A DNA stretch of 64,000 nucleotides from JABDIY01 sp963751955 (GCA_963751955.1 CAVVWM010000002.1:124001-188000), one strand, 5' to 3'. Numbered from the stretch's first letter, positions 17,961 through 27,845 are shown. Program-made: numbers and translations. The notes: generated by a model from the sequence alone, not told the origin.

Positions 17961-18004
17961 TCAGGTCGGGCTAAACGCCCCGGTCTTGTGGCCGATGGAC
18001 CGAA

Positions 18005-20779
18005 ATGCCTGCAGGGGGCCCCACGATCGGGGCATCAACAGGAATGTCGGCGGAATGGCGTGGCCGACCCGCGTTCGCTCGGATCATCCGGGTCGTCGTG
18101 GCCCTAGCTCCGATCCTCGTCACGATTGCTATCAGCTACGCACTCGCCCGGGCCCTCCCTCCGATCGGATCTGGTCGTGAACGTCTCGCCTGGTGGTTGT
18201 TCCTTCTGGGCGTAACGCTCGGCTCCCTCTATCTGCTGGACAAGCTCTTTCGACGCTTCGCCCCGCTGGCCACGCTGCTCAGAATCAGTTTGGTGTTCCC
18301 GGACCAAGCGCCAAGTCGGTTCGGTACTGCACTTCGCGCCGGATCGACCAAGAAGCTCCAGAAGAAGATCGATGAGATCGCCCTTGGCGGTGATGCTTTC
18401 GACAGCAACACTGCGTACGCCGCTCAGATGCTCGAACTCATCGCCATGTTGGGCGAACACGACCGACTGACCCGGGGCCATTGCGAGCGGGTTCGCGCAT
18501 ACACCGACCTGATCATGGCAGAGATGGATATCAACGGGACTGATGCCAACCAGCTTCGCTGGGCGGCCCTTCTGCACGATCTCGGCAAGTTGATGGTGCC
18601 GGCCGCAATTCTGAACAAGCCCACCCGACCGACCGAGACCGAGTGGGAAGTGTTGAAGACCCACCCGGCCGAGGGAGCCAGACTTGCAGAACCGATCACC
18701 GAGTGGCTCGGCGAGTGGTTCAGAACTATCGGGGAACACCACGAGCGCTGGGACGGGCAGGGCTACCCGGCTGGACTAGCCCAAACCGATATTCACCTGG
18801 GCGCCCGGGTTGTTGCGGTCGCCGACACCTACGACGTGATCACATCAAGCCGCTCGTACAAGGATCCGATCCCTGCCGCCGACGCCAGAGCCGAGATCGC
18901 TCGTCACGCCGGCACCCAGTTTGATCCAAAGATCGTCCGGGCGTTCCTGGCAATCGGGATCGGTCGACTTCGATTCATTGCGGGACCATTGGCGTGGATC
19001 ACGTCTCTGTTCGGGCTGTCTTCGGCACCGGTCGGTGTGGCCAGCACTGTGGCTGCGACCGCGTTGACGATCGCCACCGTTGGCGTGGTAGTTCCCGGCC
19101 CCAGTGACTCAGGCGACGAGATTGCGGTCCCCCGAACCGAACTGGGATTCAGCAACGAAGGGGCCAACCTCGACCCACCAGTGCCGCGAACATCTTCCAC
19201 GCCGCCCCAAACCACGACGACATCCATTCCCACAGCAGGTGCACAGGCGTCGACACCGACCACGATGGCGGCGCCCAACGAACCCTCGACCACATCAGAC
19301 CCCCCAACAACACCAACCACTTCCACAACAACGCCGGCCACAACAACGCCGGCCACAGCAACACCAATCACGGCGGCACCGACCACGACAACACCGACCA
19401 CAGCGACCACTTCCACGGCGGCACCACGCCCTCCATTGGTTGTCGGCCCCAACCAGTTCATCGTGGCCCCAGAGACTCGAACCGGTGATGTGGTCGGAAC
19501 ACTCTCGGATTCCAATGCGCTTCCCGGCCTCACATGGACCGCATCGGGATCCGAACCTTTCTCGGTCGACCCTGACGGCACCGTCCGCCTCGCCGACGAG
19601 GAAGACCTCTATGACAACTCGATGTATGGAAGCCAGTTCACCTTTGCGGTAGAAGCAACCGCTCCCGACGGTGCGTCCGACGGGGGTGAGGCAGAACTGA
19701 GCATTGCGCAGCTGTCCACGTCCACTGAAGGGGTCGTGATCAGCGAAGCAGCTGTTGCCACTGGAGCCAACGCACAGACCTATGTCGAGATCGTCAACTC
19801 GAGTGGAGAAGCACGCGAAATACGAGCGATGATGGTCGAGGTAGAGGCCGAGCGATATTCCCGCCTTGTCGCTACCGATGACTATGTGCTGTTCCCGGCT
19901 GAGACCGTGATGTTCAAGAGCCAATCGTCAGGGCCGTCGGGCCCCGCAGTGAGGTCGTACTCCTTCGGCGATTCCACGGCCATCGACATCGGATTTGACC
20001 AAGAATTCGCGGTCCAGCTCTCCGTCGCATCATCGCCGACCACTCTGGGCAGTCTGTACGCCGGCGAGCACGTGGTGGACGGCATCGGCACAAGAGCGTC
20101 GGCGGCGGGCTACGAAGAAGGATCCGCTGTTGGGGATCTCCCAAGGTTTGGGGTAGGGGAGCTGATGTCGTACGCCAGGCGAGGCAGCAGTCCAAACGCA
20201 TGCGTCGATTCGGACAACAATCTTGCTGACTTCGACCTGCTGTTCAACGGCAGCCACTTCACCCCGACTCCAGGTTCCTCACCATGCCGGCCGATGCCGG
20301 TGCCCAAGGTTGCGGGTTCGGGACTGTTGATAAGCGAGATCAGAACCCGGGGATTTCGTGCCGATGATGACTACGTGGAGATTCATAACCCCACCGGAAG
20401 GACAATCTCGCTTGTGGGAGTCAGTCTGAGGTTGGTTCGAGAAGACAACGGTGCCACCGAGGAAATCTCGTTCAACGCGGGGGATCCTGTTCAGGAACTC
20501 ACGCCCGGCCAACACTTCCTCGTCGCCGGATCCGGCTATGGCGGGCCCGCAGATCGCGTGACGTCACAGCTGCGGATCGTGAGGGGACGCTTCTCCCTGC
20601 GAGATCCTGCCGGTGTCGTCGACGGTGTATCGGTCGGCGACATGGCCGACGGGTTATGGCAGGATTCGGCAGGTCCAGAGTCTTGGGTTCGCCGCCACTC
20701 GGGCACTCAGGACACCGATGTGGATCGCAAGGACTTCCAATACTCCGGCGCCGGATCGCCCACGACCAGCGCCGACTGA
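18005..20779 (+). CDS. Membrane HD-GYP phosphodiesterase fused to extracytoplasmic cadherin-like and lamin-tail domains
   Basis: A protein of about 924 residues. Two helices lie at about 28-50 and 60-80. A cytoplasmic HD-GYP domain follows (about 140-320) with HDLGK, HPAEG, HHERWDGQGYP and VAVADTYDVI, all the expected metal and c-di-GMP residues. A further helix sits at about 340-370, then a long Thr/Pro-rich linker (about 395-475). Outside come a cadherin-like beta domain (about 478-575) and two lamin-tail-like domains starting at GVVISEAAVA and GLLISEIRT, each with YVEI-N motifs. The topology puts a c-di-GMP hydrolase inside and binding domains outside. The start may be ATG 18005 or ATG 18044. 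The ligand and signalling direction are unknown. Confidence 0.85.
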   Translation: MPAGGPTIGASTGMSAEWRGRPAFARIIRVVVALAPILVTIAISYALARALPPIGSGRERLAWWLFLLGVTLGSLYLLDKLFRRFAPLATLLRISLVFPDQAPSRFGTALRAGSTKKLQKKIDEIALGGDAFDSNTAYAAQMLELIAMLGEHDRLTRGHCERVRAYTDLIMAEMDINGTDANQLRWAALLHDLGKLMVPAAILNKPTRPTETEWEVLKTHPAEGARLAEPITEWLGEWFRTIGEHHERWDGQGYPAGLAQTDIHLGARVVAVADTYDVITSSRSYKDPIPAADARAEIARHAGTQFDPKIVRAFLAIGIGRLRFIAGPLAWITSLFGLSSAPVGVASTVAATALTIATVGVVVPGPSDSGDEIAVPRTELGFSNEGANLDPPVPRTSSTPPQTTTTSIPTAGAQASTPTTMAAPNEPSTTSDPPTTPTTSTTTPATTTPATATPITAAPTTTTPTTATTSTAAPRPPLVVGPNQFIVAPETRTGDVVGTLSDSNALPGLTWTASGSEPFSVDPDGTVRLADEEDLYDNSMYGSQFTFAVEATAPDGASDGGEAELSIAQLSTSTEGVVISEAAVATGANAQTYVEIVNSSGEAREIRAMMVEVEAERYSRLVATDDYVLFPAETVMFKSQSSGPSGPAVRSYSFGDSTAIDIGFDQEFAVQLSVASSPTTLGSLYAGEHVVDGIGTRASAAGYEEGSAVGDLPRFGVGELMSYARRGSSPNACVDSDNNLADFDLLFNGSHFTPTPGSSPCRPMPVPKVAGSGLLISEIRTRGFRADDDYVEIHNPTGRTISLVGVSLRLVREDNGATEEISFNAGDPVQELTPGQHFLVAGSGYGGPADRVTSQLRIVRGRFSLRDPAGVVDGVSVGDMADGLWQDSAGPESWVRRHSGTQDTDVDRKDFQYSGAGSPTTSAD

Positions 20780-20848
20780 CAGACAGGTCATCTTGTCGAA
20801 GTGACGCCGATGGTCAACCCAGGAATGAAACAATGCCCGTCTATGCCA

Positions 20849-21841
20849 ATGACCAGGAAGCTTCGACGGGGCCAAATCATCGCCCTGGCTGTCCTGTTCG
20901 CAGCTACGGCATGCGCTAGCGATGAGCGACCCTTTCTCCTCCCGCCCGATGCAGTGCAGGCCGCAGTTCCCACAACCGTCGATGCAGAAACGGCAACCAC
21001 CCCGCCTACCACGGTCGATCCAGGAGATCCGTTGGCGCTCGTTTCGCCCACGGGGATCGTGGTGCCGATTCTCGAGATTGGCGAGGGTGGATATCTGGTG
21101 CAGACACCGTGTCAGGCCCAAACAACGCTGGTCTTTGGCACGCCCCTCTACCAGGTCGACATCGTGCTCGATCCCGGTCACGGCGGCGACGTCGAAACAG
21201 GCGCCGTCGGCCCCAACGGTCTGGTCGAAAAGGACCTCAATTTGCGACTCTCCAAGGCGGCTGCGCGCAAGCTCGAGGACCGGGGAGTGACCGTGGCGCT
21301 CACCCGGACCAGCGACTACCGCATCCCTCTGATAACCCGGGCTCAGATAGCCGACACGCTGGAGGCTCGAGCCTTGATCTCGGTTCACCACAACGCACCG
21401 GTTTTGTCCGATAGCACCCAACCCGGAACCGAGGTGTTCTACCAGACCGACTCACCCGAATCGGCCCGGCTCGGAGGGCTCATCCAGGAAGAAGTGGTCG
21501 ACGCGTTGTCACAATTCACCGAGGTGAAATGGGTGCGGGCTAGTGACGCCGGGGTGGTCGGTGTCCTGAAACCGGATGGCACCGAGAGTTACGGGATGAT
21601 CAGGCGACCCCAAACAACAGCTGTTTTGGCAGAGTTGGGCTATCTGGCAAATCGATCCGAGGCCGAGTTCTTCGCCACCGACGAGTACATCGACGTGGCA
21701 GCCCAAGCCCTCGCCACAGCCGTAGAGCGATTCCTCGATCCCGACGAAACGGGTGCAGAACCGAACGCGGTGAACCGTACCTTCACCCCCACCGGCGGAA
21801 CCGGAGGCGTTTCAAACTGCGTCGATCCAGCGCTGGAGTAA
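20849..21841 (+). CDS. N-acetylmuramoyl-L-alanine amidase lipoprotein (Amidase_3)
   Basis: An exported zinc amidase that cuts between the muramyl lactate and the stem peptide. A lipoprotein signal, TRKLRRGQIIALAVLFAATAC, precedes a Thr/Pro-rich linker. The Amidase_3 domain follows, with zinc ligands His in VLDPGHGG, Glu in EKDLNL and His in ISVHHN, and the catalytic Glu in VLAELGYLANRSE. The start is ambiguous (ATG 20825, 20843 or 20849); the last is used because it gives a standard lipoprotein signal. It probably takes part in cell separation or wall turnover. It directly follows the HD-GYP gene on the same strand, though no overlap links them. Confidence 0.88.
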   Translation: MTRKLRRGQIIALAVLFAATACASDERPFLLPPDAVQAAVPTTVDAETATTPPTTVDPGDPLALVSPTGIVVPILEIGEGGYLVQTPCQAQTTLVFGTPLYQVDIVLDPGHGGDVETGAVGPNGLVEKDLNLRLSKAAARKLEDRGVTVALTRTSDYRIPLITRAQIADTLEARALISVHHNAPVLSDSTQPGTEVFYQTDSPESARLGGLIQEEVVDALSQFTEVKWVRASDAGVVGVLKPDGTESYGMIRRPQTTAVLAELGYLANRSEAEFFATDEYIDVAAQALATAVERFLDPDETGAEPNAVNRTFTPTGGTGGVSNCVDPALE

Positions 21842-21845
21842 CCCG

Positions 21846-22730
21846 CTACAGCGCCGCCACGATCTCGGCCATGAGTTCGCCGGCTTCGGTGGGGTTGTGG
21901 CCCACTCGAACTCCGGCGGCCTGGAGAGCATCCATTTTTGCTTGGGCGGTCCCTTTGCCACCGGAAACGATGGCACCGGCGTGGCCCATCTTCTTGCCGG
22001 GAGGAGCGGTGACACCGGCAATGTAGGAGCTGATTGGCTTGGTCATATGATCCTTGATGAACTCCGCAGCTTCTTCTTCTGCGGAGCCGCCGATTTCGCC
22101 GATCATCATCACGGCCTTGGTTTCGGGATCTGCCTCGAAGGCCTTCAGACAGTCGATGAACGAAGTACCTGGGACCGGGTCGCCGCCGATCCCCACACAG
22201 GTAGTGACGCCGATGTCCTTCTGCTTCAACTCATACAGCGCCTGGTAGGTCAAGGTGCCGGATCGGCTCACGATGCCGACCGGGCCTCCGGCTTTGGCGA
22301 TGTGCCCGGCGGTGATGCCAACATTGGCCTTTCCGGGGCTTATGAGGCCCGGGCAGTTGGGGCCAAGCAAGCGGGTACTGGGAAAGTCACGCTTCAGCAC
22401 GTTGTAGAAGTAGGCCTCGTCGTGAGCGGGGACGCCTTCGGTGATGGAGACCACCAGTTCCATGCCAGCTTCGGCTGCTTCCAGCACTGCGCCCTGCACG
22501 CCAGGAGCGGGCACGAAGATGCATGTGGCCGTAGCACCGGTTGCTTCTGCAGCTTCGGCGACCGATCCGAAGATCGGAATGCCGTCCACATCGGTCCCGG
22601 CTTTCTTGGGGTGGGTTCCGGCTACTACCTGGGTGCCGTACTCTCGATTGAGGAGACCGTAATAACGGCCGGTCGATCCGGTCAGGCCCTGATAGATGAC
22701 CTTGGTGGTTTCGTCGAGGAAAATGCTCAT
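21846..22730 (-). CDS. sucD: Succinyl-CoA synthetase alpha subunit
   Basis: A 294-residue subunit of the ADP/GDP-forming ligase that converts succinyl-CoA to succinate. The CoA-binding Rossmann part begins with VIYQGLTGSTGRYYG. It has GPNCPGLISPG near residue 125 and the phospho-histidine in KKMGHAGAIVSG near 245. ATG 22730 was chosen because the family starts with SIFLD-like residues there. It lies 16 bases downstream of sucC in one operon. Confidence 0.96.
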   Translation of the reverse strand: MSIFLDETTKVIYQGLTGSTGRYYGLLNREYGTQVVAGTHPKKAGTDVDGIPIFGSVAEAAEATGATATCIFVPAPGVQGAVLEAAEAGMELVVSITEGVPAHDEAYFYNVLKRDFPSTRLLGPNCPGLISPGKANVGITAGHIAKAGGPVGIVSRSGTLTYQALYELKQKDIGVTTCVGIGGDPVPGTSFIDCLKAFEADPETKAVMMIGEIGGSAEEEAAEFIKDHMTKPISSYIAGVTAPPGKKMGHAGAIVSGGKGTAQAKMDALQAAGVRVGHNPTEAGELMAEIVAAL

Positions 22731-22746
22731 AGTTGTTCTCGTGCCT

Positions 22747-23886
22747 CTACTCGGCCAGCTCGACGGCCTTGCGGGCCGCATCGAGCATGGTGTTTTCCAT
22801 CATCAGTTCGTCATTGAGCCTCGGAGCCAGGATCGCCCGGCCCTCGTCGGCGTTTGTGCCGTCGAGTCGGATCACGATCGGTGAATCGATACTCACCCGC
22901 TCCATCGCCTCGAGGATGCCGTTGGCCACCTCTTCGCCTCGGGTGATCCCACCGAAGATGTTGATCAGGATGCTCTTCACACTGGGGTCATTGTTGATGA
23001 CGTCGAGAGCGTCAGCGAAGAGATCGGCGCTGGCGCCGCCACCGACGTCGAGGAAGTTGGCCGGCCTCCCACCCACCTGGTTCACCACGTCAACCGTGCT
23101 CATAGCAAGACCGGCGCCGTTGGCGATGACCCCGACGGTGCCTTCCAAGCCAACGTATTGAAGCCCCTTAGTATGCGCGGCCTCTTCCCGCTCATCTCGG
23201 GGCTGGGTGGCGTCGTACTGCTCATATTCGGGGTGCTCGTACACGGCGTTGGAGTCGAGGCTGACCTTGGCGTCGAGCGCGTGCACTTCACCGGTGGGCT
23301 TGAGGATCAGTGGGTTGATCTCCACCAGATCGGCATCGCCTTCCACATAGGCGGTGTAGAGCTTCATGAGAATGTCGACCGCGCCCTCGGTTGCCTGGGG
23401 GTTCAGCTTGGCTGCCTCGACCCACGCCCGACACTGCTCTTCGCTGAGCCCCTCGGCCGGGTTCACGTGGATCTTGGCGATGGCATCGGGATTGTGCTCG
23501 GCCACGGTTTCGATTTCCACGCCACCCTCGGCACTCAGCATGCCCAGGTACTGCTTGGCGGAACGGTCCAGGGTGAAGCTGGCGTAATACTCCTCGGCAA
23601 TGTCGCTGGCTTTCTCCACCCAGATCGTCTTGACGATGTGGCCCTTGATGTCGAGCCCGAGAATGTTGGATGCGTGTTCGCGTGCTTCGGCTTCGTTCTC
23701 GGCCAGCTTCACACCACCGGCCTTGCCTCGCCCGCCGGTGTGGACCTGAGCCTTCACCACAACGGGGTACCCCACCCGGTTCGCGATCGCCACCGCCTCG
23801 TCAACATCTCCTGTTGCTTCGCCGTCGGAGACAGGAATCCCGTACGTAGCGAAGAACTGCTTACCTTGGTATTCGAGCAGGTCCAT
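22747..23886 (-). CDS. sucC: Succinyl-CoA synthetase beta subunit
   Basis: A 379-residue subunit with the N-terminal ATP-grasp domain (MDLLEYQGKQFFATYGIPV start, VVKAQVHTGGRGKAGGV nucleotide loop) and the C-terminal flavodoxin-like ligase domain with NIFGGITRGEEVANGI. It forms the nucleotide site of the TCA-cycle enzyme with SucD. The normal bacterial length is about 385 residues. It is transcribed first, then sucD. Confidence 0.96.
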   Translation of the reverse strand: MDLLEYQGKQFFATYGIPVSDGEATGDVDEAVAIANRVGYPVVVKAQVHTGGRGKAGGVKLAENEAEAREHASNILGLDIKGHIVKTIWVEKASDIAEEYYASFTLDRSAKQYLGMLSAEGGVEIETVAEHNPDAIAKIHVNPAEGLSEEQCRAWVEAAKLNPQATEGAVDILMKLYTAYVEGDADLVEINPLILKPTGEVHALDAKVSLDSNAVYEHPEYEQYDATQPRDEREEAAHTKGLQYVGLEGTVGVIANGAGLAMSTVDVVNQVGGRPANFLDVGGGASADLFADALDVINNDPSVKSILINIFGGITRGEEVANGILEAMERVSIDSPIVIRLDGTNADEGRAILAPRLNDELMMENTMLDAARKAVELAE

Positions 23887-23932
23887 GGCGTTCGATCGTA
23901 GCTACCCAGCCCCTCAGAACGCGATTCCGCGG

Positions 23933-24418
23933 CTACCCGGCAATGGTGGCGACGACTTGGCCGCTGAGGATCTCCACCCGATACTGGCGTAGGCCCTCGC
24001 CGTCTTCGGGGAAGTTGAGTTCGGGGCACACGTCATTGCCGACGAACTCCGCAGCGTCGCGGTCCCACACCACGAAACAATCCCGTGTGGCGTCGTCGGG
24101 ACGGGCGGCGAACACCAGCCAGCCGCCGAGCGGATCCGCGCCGATGTGTTGCACGTACACGTCGCGGTCGTTTCCCAGGCCCGAGATCAGGAGCGGGTCT
24201 CCACCGAACACATCTTCATCGTCGATTTTGGAAGCGAGATCCTCGGCGTCGCCGACAAAGAACTTGTCGTCGCCGAGATTCAGTTGCAGCTCCCCGTCGC
24301 TGGCCTGACCGGCAATACGAATCATCAGGAAGCCGATCGCAATCGCGCCGAGCACGCCAGCGACGGCGATCACAGCGGCCTGATTTGCGGGGTTCTTCCT
24401 ATTGGGGGCTACTGGCAT
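23933..24418 (-). CDS. Membrane-anchored protein of unknown function
   Basis: A 161-residue protein with a single N-terminal helix (AVIAVAGVLGAIAIGFLMI, about residues 15-34) and an extracytoplasmic domain. Two Cys (RDCFVVWD and NDVCPEL) may form a disulfide. The C-terminal stretch GLRQYRVEILSGQVVATI resembles the end of Rieske-type beta domains, but no Cys-His cluster motif is present, so a Rieske call is not supported. ATG 24418 is preferred over 24442. It is divergent from the phosphoesterase gene. Confidence 0.6.
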   Translation of the reverse strand: MPVAPNRKNPANQAAVIAVAGVLGAIAIGFLMIRIAGQASDGELQLNLGDDKFFVGDAEDLASKIDDEDVFGGDPLLISGLGNDRDVYVQHIGADPLGGWLVFAARPDDATRDCFVVWDRDAAEFVGNDVCPELNFPEDGEGLRQYRVEILSGQVVATIAG

Positions 24419-24501
24419 TGTCAAAAAGTATCGCAGGCACAACTCCGGGCTTCACCAGCCGAAGGGTAATCAGTTACTCTTGTCACTGCGGAGGTGAATT
24501 T

Positions 24502-25320
24502 GTGCGTTCTGAACCGGTTGTCTTGGCTCAACTGACAGACACGCACGTAAGCGTGGGAGACCACGGCCCCGGCGCCGCATACTGGGCTGAAAACGCCCGG
24601 CGACTTCGCACCGCCCTGCGAGCGCTGAACGCCGAAAGCGAACGGCCAGCAGCCGTCATCGGGACCGGCGATATGGTCGAATGCGGAAAACAACCTGCCT
24701 ACGACCTGTTGGTTGAGATCATGGCCGACCTCGAGCTGCCGTTCTGGCCGCTGCCCGGCAACCACGATTCGAACAGCCGAATGAAGGCTGCATTTCCTCA
24801 CATGCCGTGGGAAGAGAATCATGCGAGCTGGGTACAGGTCGTTCCCGAAAGCACTATCACCGTGATCGGATTGGACTCAACGACGCCGGGGGAGTCGGGT
24901 GGCCACATCGATTCGGAACGCCTCGACTGGTTGGCCGACAACATCGACGCAGCAGCCGGCCCCACAGTGCTCGCCATGCATCATCCCCCGTTTCTCACAG
25001 GAATCGACTGGATGGACGCCTTAGGGTTCAAGGGCCTCGAACAGCTCCAGCAGGTACTCCAAGCCCATCCTCCGACCCGGATCATCGCCGGCCACTATCA
25101 CCGCTCGATCGTGACCCAAGTAGGCCCAAGCCCGGCGTCGGTGGGAATTGCCACCGCACTCCACGTGAACCTGGATCTCAGCAACGCCGCTATACCAGCG
25201 GTCATCAACGACCCGATCGGCTACGAACTGCATTGTGTGCTCCCCTACGACAACCCGCAGGTGATCACCCATACCCGCTTCATCGATCGAGCGTCCGTAG
25301 CCCAACCGATTCAGCTTTAG
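24502..25320 (+). CDS. CpdA-like metallophosphoesterase
   Basis: A 272-residue calcineurin-like phosphoesterase with the full set of metal-binding blocks: QLTDTHVS, GTGDMVE, LPGNHDS, MHHPPF and AGHYHRS. This arrangement is that of the class III cyclic nucleotide phosphodiesterases (CpdA/Rv0805). GTG 24502 follows a strong GGAGGTGA site with a 4-base gap. Likely substrates are cAMP or other cyclic nucleotides or phosphodiesters, but the specificity of this family is loose. Confidence 0.87.
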   Translation: MRSEPVVLAQLTDTHVSVGDHGPGAAYWAENARRLRTALRALNAESERPAAVIGTGDMVECGKQPAYDLLVEIMADLELPFWPLPGNHDSNSRMKAAFPHMPWEENHASWVQVVPESTITVIGLDSTTPGESGGHIDSERLDWLADNIDAAAGPTVLAMHHPPFLTGIDWMDALGFKGLEQLQQVLQAHPPTRIIAGHYHRSIVTQVGPSPASVGIATALHVNLDLSNAAIPAVINDPIGYELHCVLPYDNPQVITHTRFIDRASVAQPIQL

Positions 25321-25352
25321 CATCGCCTTCACTCGCCTCTGTTTCGCGAGCG

Positions 25353-27584
25353 TTACTGGTCGATTTTTTGGAGCGGGGCCCAGGCGAGCAGAAGAACCTT
25401 CTCCCCCACCTCGGGAAAACGGATCGTCGCTTCGGCCTTCTCACCACTGCCCCGGATATCGAGAATCACCCCATCGCCAAAGCTGTTGTGACGCACGTCG
25501 TCGCCGATCCGCAGTGGACTTTCGGTCGACCCGCCCGACGAGCCGGCCTTTATCGCAGAGTCGATCTGACGGTCGCGCCCCCCAAAGGCCACGGGCCCTT
25601 TGCTGAATGCGTTGGCGTCGTCGATCGATCCGATCCGACGACCGAAACTGGTGGAGAGCTTTCGCTTCTTGGCCCGACTTCCCTCGGCTGAGGTCATCAC
25701 GCCAGCAGGGATCTCGTCGAGGAAACGGCTGGGCGGGTTGTATTGGGAGCTGCCGAACAACATGCGGTGCTGGGCGTTGGCCAGATAGAGGCGCTCCTGG
25801 GCCCGGGTGAGCGCCACGTAACAGAGTCGACGTTCCTCTTCCATCTCCTTGGGTTCGGTGAGCGCCCGGATATGCGGGAACACTCCATCTTCCAGACCGA
25901 TCACCGCGACCACCGGAAACTCCAGTCCTTTGGCAGCGTGCACCGTCATGAGCAGAACCCCGGCGTCATCCTCGATCCCGTCCGCGTCCGACACCAGCGA
26001 GACCTGTTCGAGAAACTCGTCGACGGTCTCAAAATCCCGGGCGACGCCGATGAGTTCTTGGAGGTTCTCCAACCGACTCTCGGCCTCCACCGATCGTTCG
26101 TCTTCCAGCTCGGCCAGGTAGCCGCTGTCGTTGAGGACCCGTTCGAGCAGCGCAACGGGTCCCTTCTCAATCTCCAAAGTGGCGCTGTGATGAAGCTGTA
26201 AGAACCTGGCGATGCCGCGTATCGCAGGACCGGACACTCCGGCTTCATCAGCTCGCTCAAGCGCGTCGAAGAACGTAAGGCCGTTCTGGGCTGCGAACGT
26301 ATCGAGCTTGGCAACGCTGGTATCGCCCACCCCACGTTTGGGTGTGTTGAGAATGCGCTTGACGGCAACCTCATCGCTGGGGTTCACCGCCGCCTTGGCG
26401 TAGGCAAGCGCGTCCTTTATCTCCCGGCGGTCATAAAATCGGGTGCCCCCGATCACCTTGTACGGGATCCCTACCCGCATCAGGTATTCCTCCATCACTC
26501 GCGACTGGGCGTTGGTGCGATAGAAGATCGCCATCTGGTCCCAGCGGTATTCGCCGTAGCTGTGGAGCCGGCTGAATTCATTGGCGACGAACTGGGCTTC
26601 GTCGACCTCGTCCTCACCCACGAAATGCTGAATGATCTCCCCATCGCCGGTTTCGGTCCACAGGTTCTTGGGTCGTGCCCCAAAGTTGTTGGCTATCACC
26701 GCATTGGCGGCTGTAAGGATGTTCTGGGTGGAGCGATAGTTCTGTTCCAACAGCACAACCGAGGTGTCGGCGAACGCCTCCTCGAACTGCATGATGTTCC
26801 GGATGTCTGCACCCCGAAAGCCGTAGACACTCTGGGCGTCGTCTCCGACAACGGTGACCTGGCGATGCTCAGCCGCGATCTTCAGGACGATCTCGTTTTG
26901 CACCGCATTGGTGTCTTGGTACTCATCGACCAGCAGGTTGCCGAAGCGGCGCTGGTAGTGCGCCAAAACCTCAGGTTCTTTACGAAAGAGCTTGGTGGTG
27001 TTCAGCAAGAGATCATCGAAATCCATGGCGCCGGCCTGTTCGAGCCTGCGCTGGTACTCCACATAGATGTCGGCGGTCTTCTTGGCCGCGATGTGCAGGG
27101 CGCCGTCGGCGAACTGAACCGGATCGAGGCCTTCGTTCTTGGCCGAAGAGATTGACGAATGGATCGCTCTGGGGTTGAACCGTTTGCTGTCGAGTCCCAG
27201 ATCTCGAATCACATACCCTGTCAGCCGAACGGCGTCGGCCTGGTCATAGATGGTGAACGCACTCGGATACCCGAGAGCACGGCCGTCGCGCCTCAGAATT
27301 CGCACGCAGGCAGAGTGGAACGTGGAAACCCACATCTTCTGAGCCACCGGGCCAACCAGTTCCTGAACTCGGTGTTTCATCTCACCGGCAGCTTTGTTGG
27401 TGAACGTGATGGCCAAGATCTCGAACGGAGATGCTCCCTCGTCGATCAACCAGGCAATCCGCCGAGTGAGCACCCGGGTTTTACCCGAACCGGCCCCGGC
27501 AATGACCAACAGCGGCCCTCCGATATGGGTCACGGCATCTAGTTGCGCGGCGTTCAGGCCACCGGTGACGCGACTCTCGACCAC
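25353..27584 (-). CDS. pcrA: UvrD/PcrA-type superfamily 1 DNA helicase
   Basis: A 743-residue 3'-5' helicase for repair and for removing blocks to replication. Visible motifs are LNAAQLDAV (Q motif), AGAGSGKT (motif I), ITFTNKAAGEMKHR (Ia), VDEYQDTN (II), GDDAQSVYGFRGAD (III), LEQNYRS (IV), MTVHAAKGLEFPVV (V) and VALTRAQERLYLA (VI). The C-terminus ends with the Tudor-like part seen in PcrA (DVRHNSFGDGVIL). Length and order are typical of PcrA rather than AdnAB. The 3' end is convergent with the phosphoesterase gene. Confidence 0.95.
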   Translation of the reverse strand: MVESRVTGGLNAAQLDAVTHIGGPLLVIAGAGSGKTRVLTRRIAWLIDEGASPFEILAITFTNKAAGEMKHRVQELVGPVAQKMWVSTFHSACVRILRRDGRALGYPSAFTIYDQADAVRLTGYVIRDLGLDSKRFNPRAIHSSISSAKNEGLDPVQFADGALHIAAKKTADIYVEYQRRLEQAGAMDFDDLLLNTTKLFRKEPEVLAHYQRRFGNLLVDEYQDTNAVQNEIVLKIAAEHRQVTVVGDDAQSVYGFRGADIRNIMQFEEAFADTSVVLLEQNYRSTQNILTAANAVIANNFGARPKNLWTETGDGEIIQHFVGEDEVDEAQFVANEFSRLHSYGEYRWDQMAIFYRTNAQSRVMEEYLMRVGIPYKVIGGTRFYDRREIKDALAYAKAAVNPSDEVAVKRILNTPKRGVGDTSVAKLDTFAAQNGLTFFDALERADEAGVSGPAIRGIARFLQLHHSATLEIEKGPVALLERVLNDSGYLAELEDERSVEAESRLENLQELIGVARDFETVDEFLEQVSLVSDADGIEDDAGVLLMTVHAAKGLEFPVVAVIGLEDGVFPHIRALTEPKEMEEERRLCYVALTRAQERLYLANAQHRMLFGSSQYNPPSRFLDEIPAGVMTSAEGSRAKKRKLSTSFGRRIGSIDDANAFSKGPVAFGGRDRQIDSAIKAGSSGGSTESPLRIGDDVRHNSFGDGVILDIRGSGEKAEATIRFPEVGEKVLLLAWAPLQKIDQ

Positions 27585-27760
27585 CGTTTCACGCTACCGC
27601 CAATCGGGTTACCTGTGAGGCCCGCGATCAGCGGTGAGACCAGCGCGTCGGGCCGCAACGATCGCAGCGGCGCGATCGGCGAATTGGAGCTTGGACCCAA
27701 AGGGACTCGGATCCCAATCCAGTCGGCACATCCACTCCGATGCATATTCCCACCGACCGT

Positions 27761-27789
27761 TGTCACCCGTCTGAGGGGATTCAACCGTC
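27761..27789 (+). promoter_or_regulatory. Possible ECF-type promoter before the SOD-like/sigma unit
   Basis: TGTCAC at 27761-27766 and CGTC at 27786-27789 resemble the -35 and -10 elements of several ECF sigma factors, and lie about 60 bases before the first gene of the unit. The 19-base gap is slightly longer than usual. If real, the sigma factor would control its own operon. Confidence 0.3.
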
Positions 27790-27845
27790 AGTCTCTACAC
27801 CGGATAGCCCGGTGCCTATTCACAAGAACTGAGAGATGACAGACA

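Noticed and set aside
21897..22817. 306-codon plus-strand frame
   Set aside because: Antisense shadow of sucD.
23933..24418. Rieske iron-sulfur protein
   Set aside because: The anchor and beta-rich tail suggest it, but the paired Cys-x-His motifs are missing.
10437..27600. Genomic island attached to the tRNA-Gly remnant
   Set aside because: The polarity of the remnant would place an element here, but these are core metabolic genes and no integrase was found.
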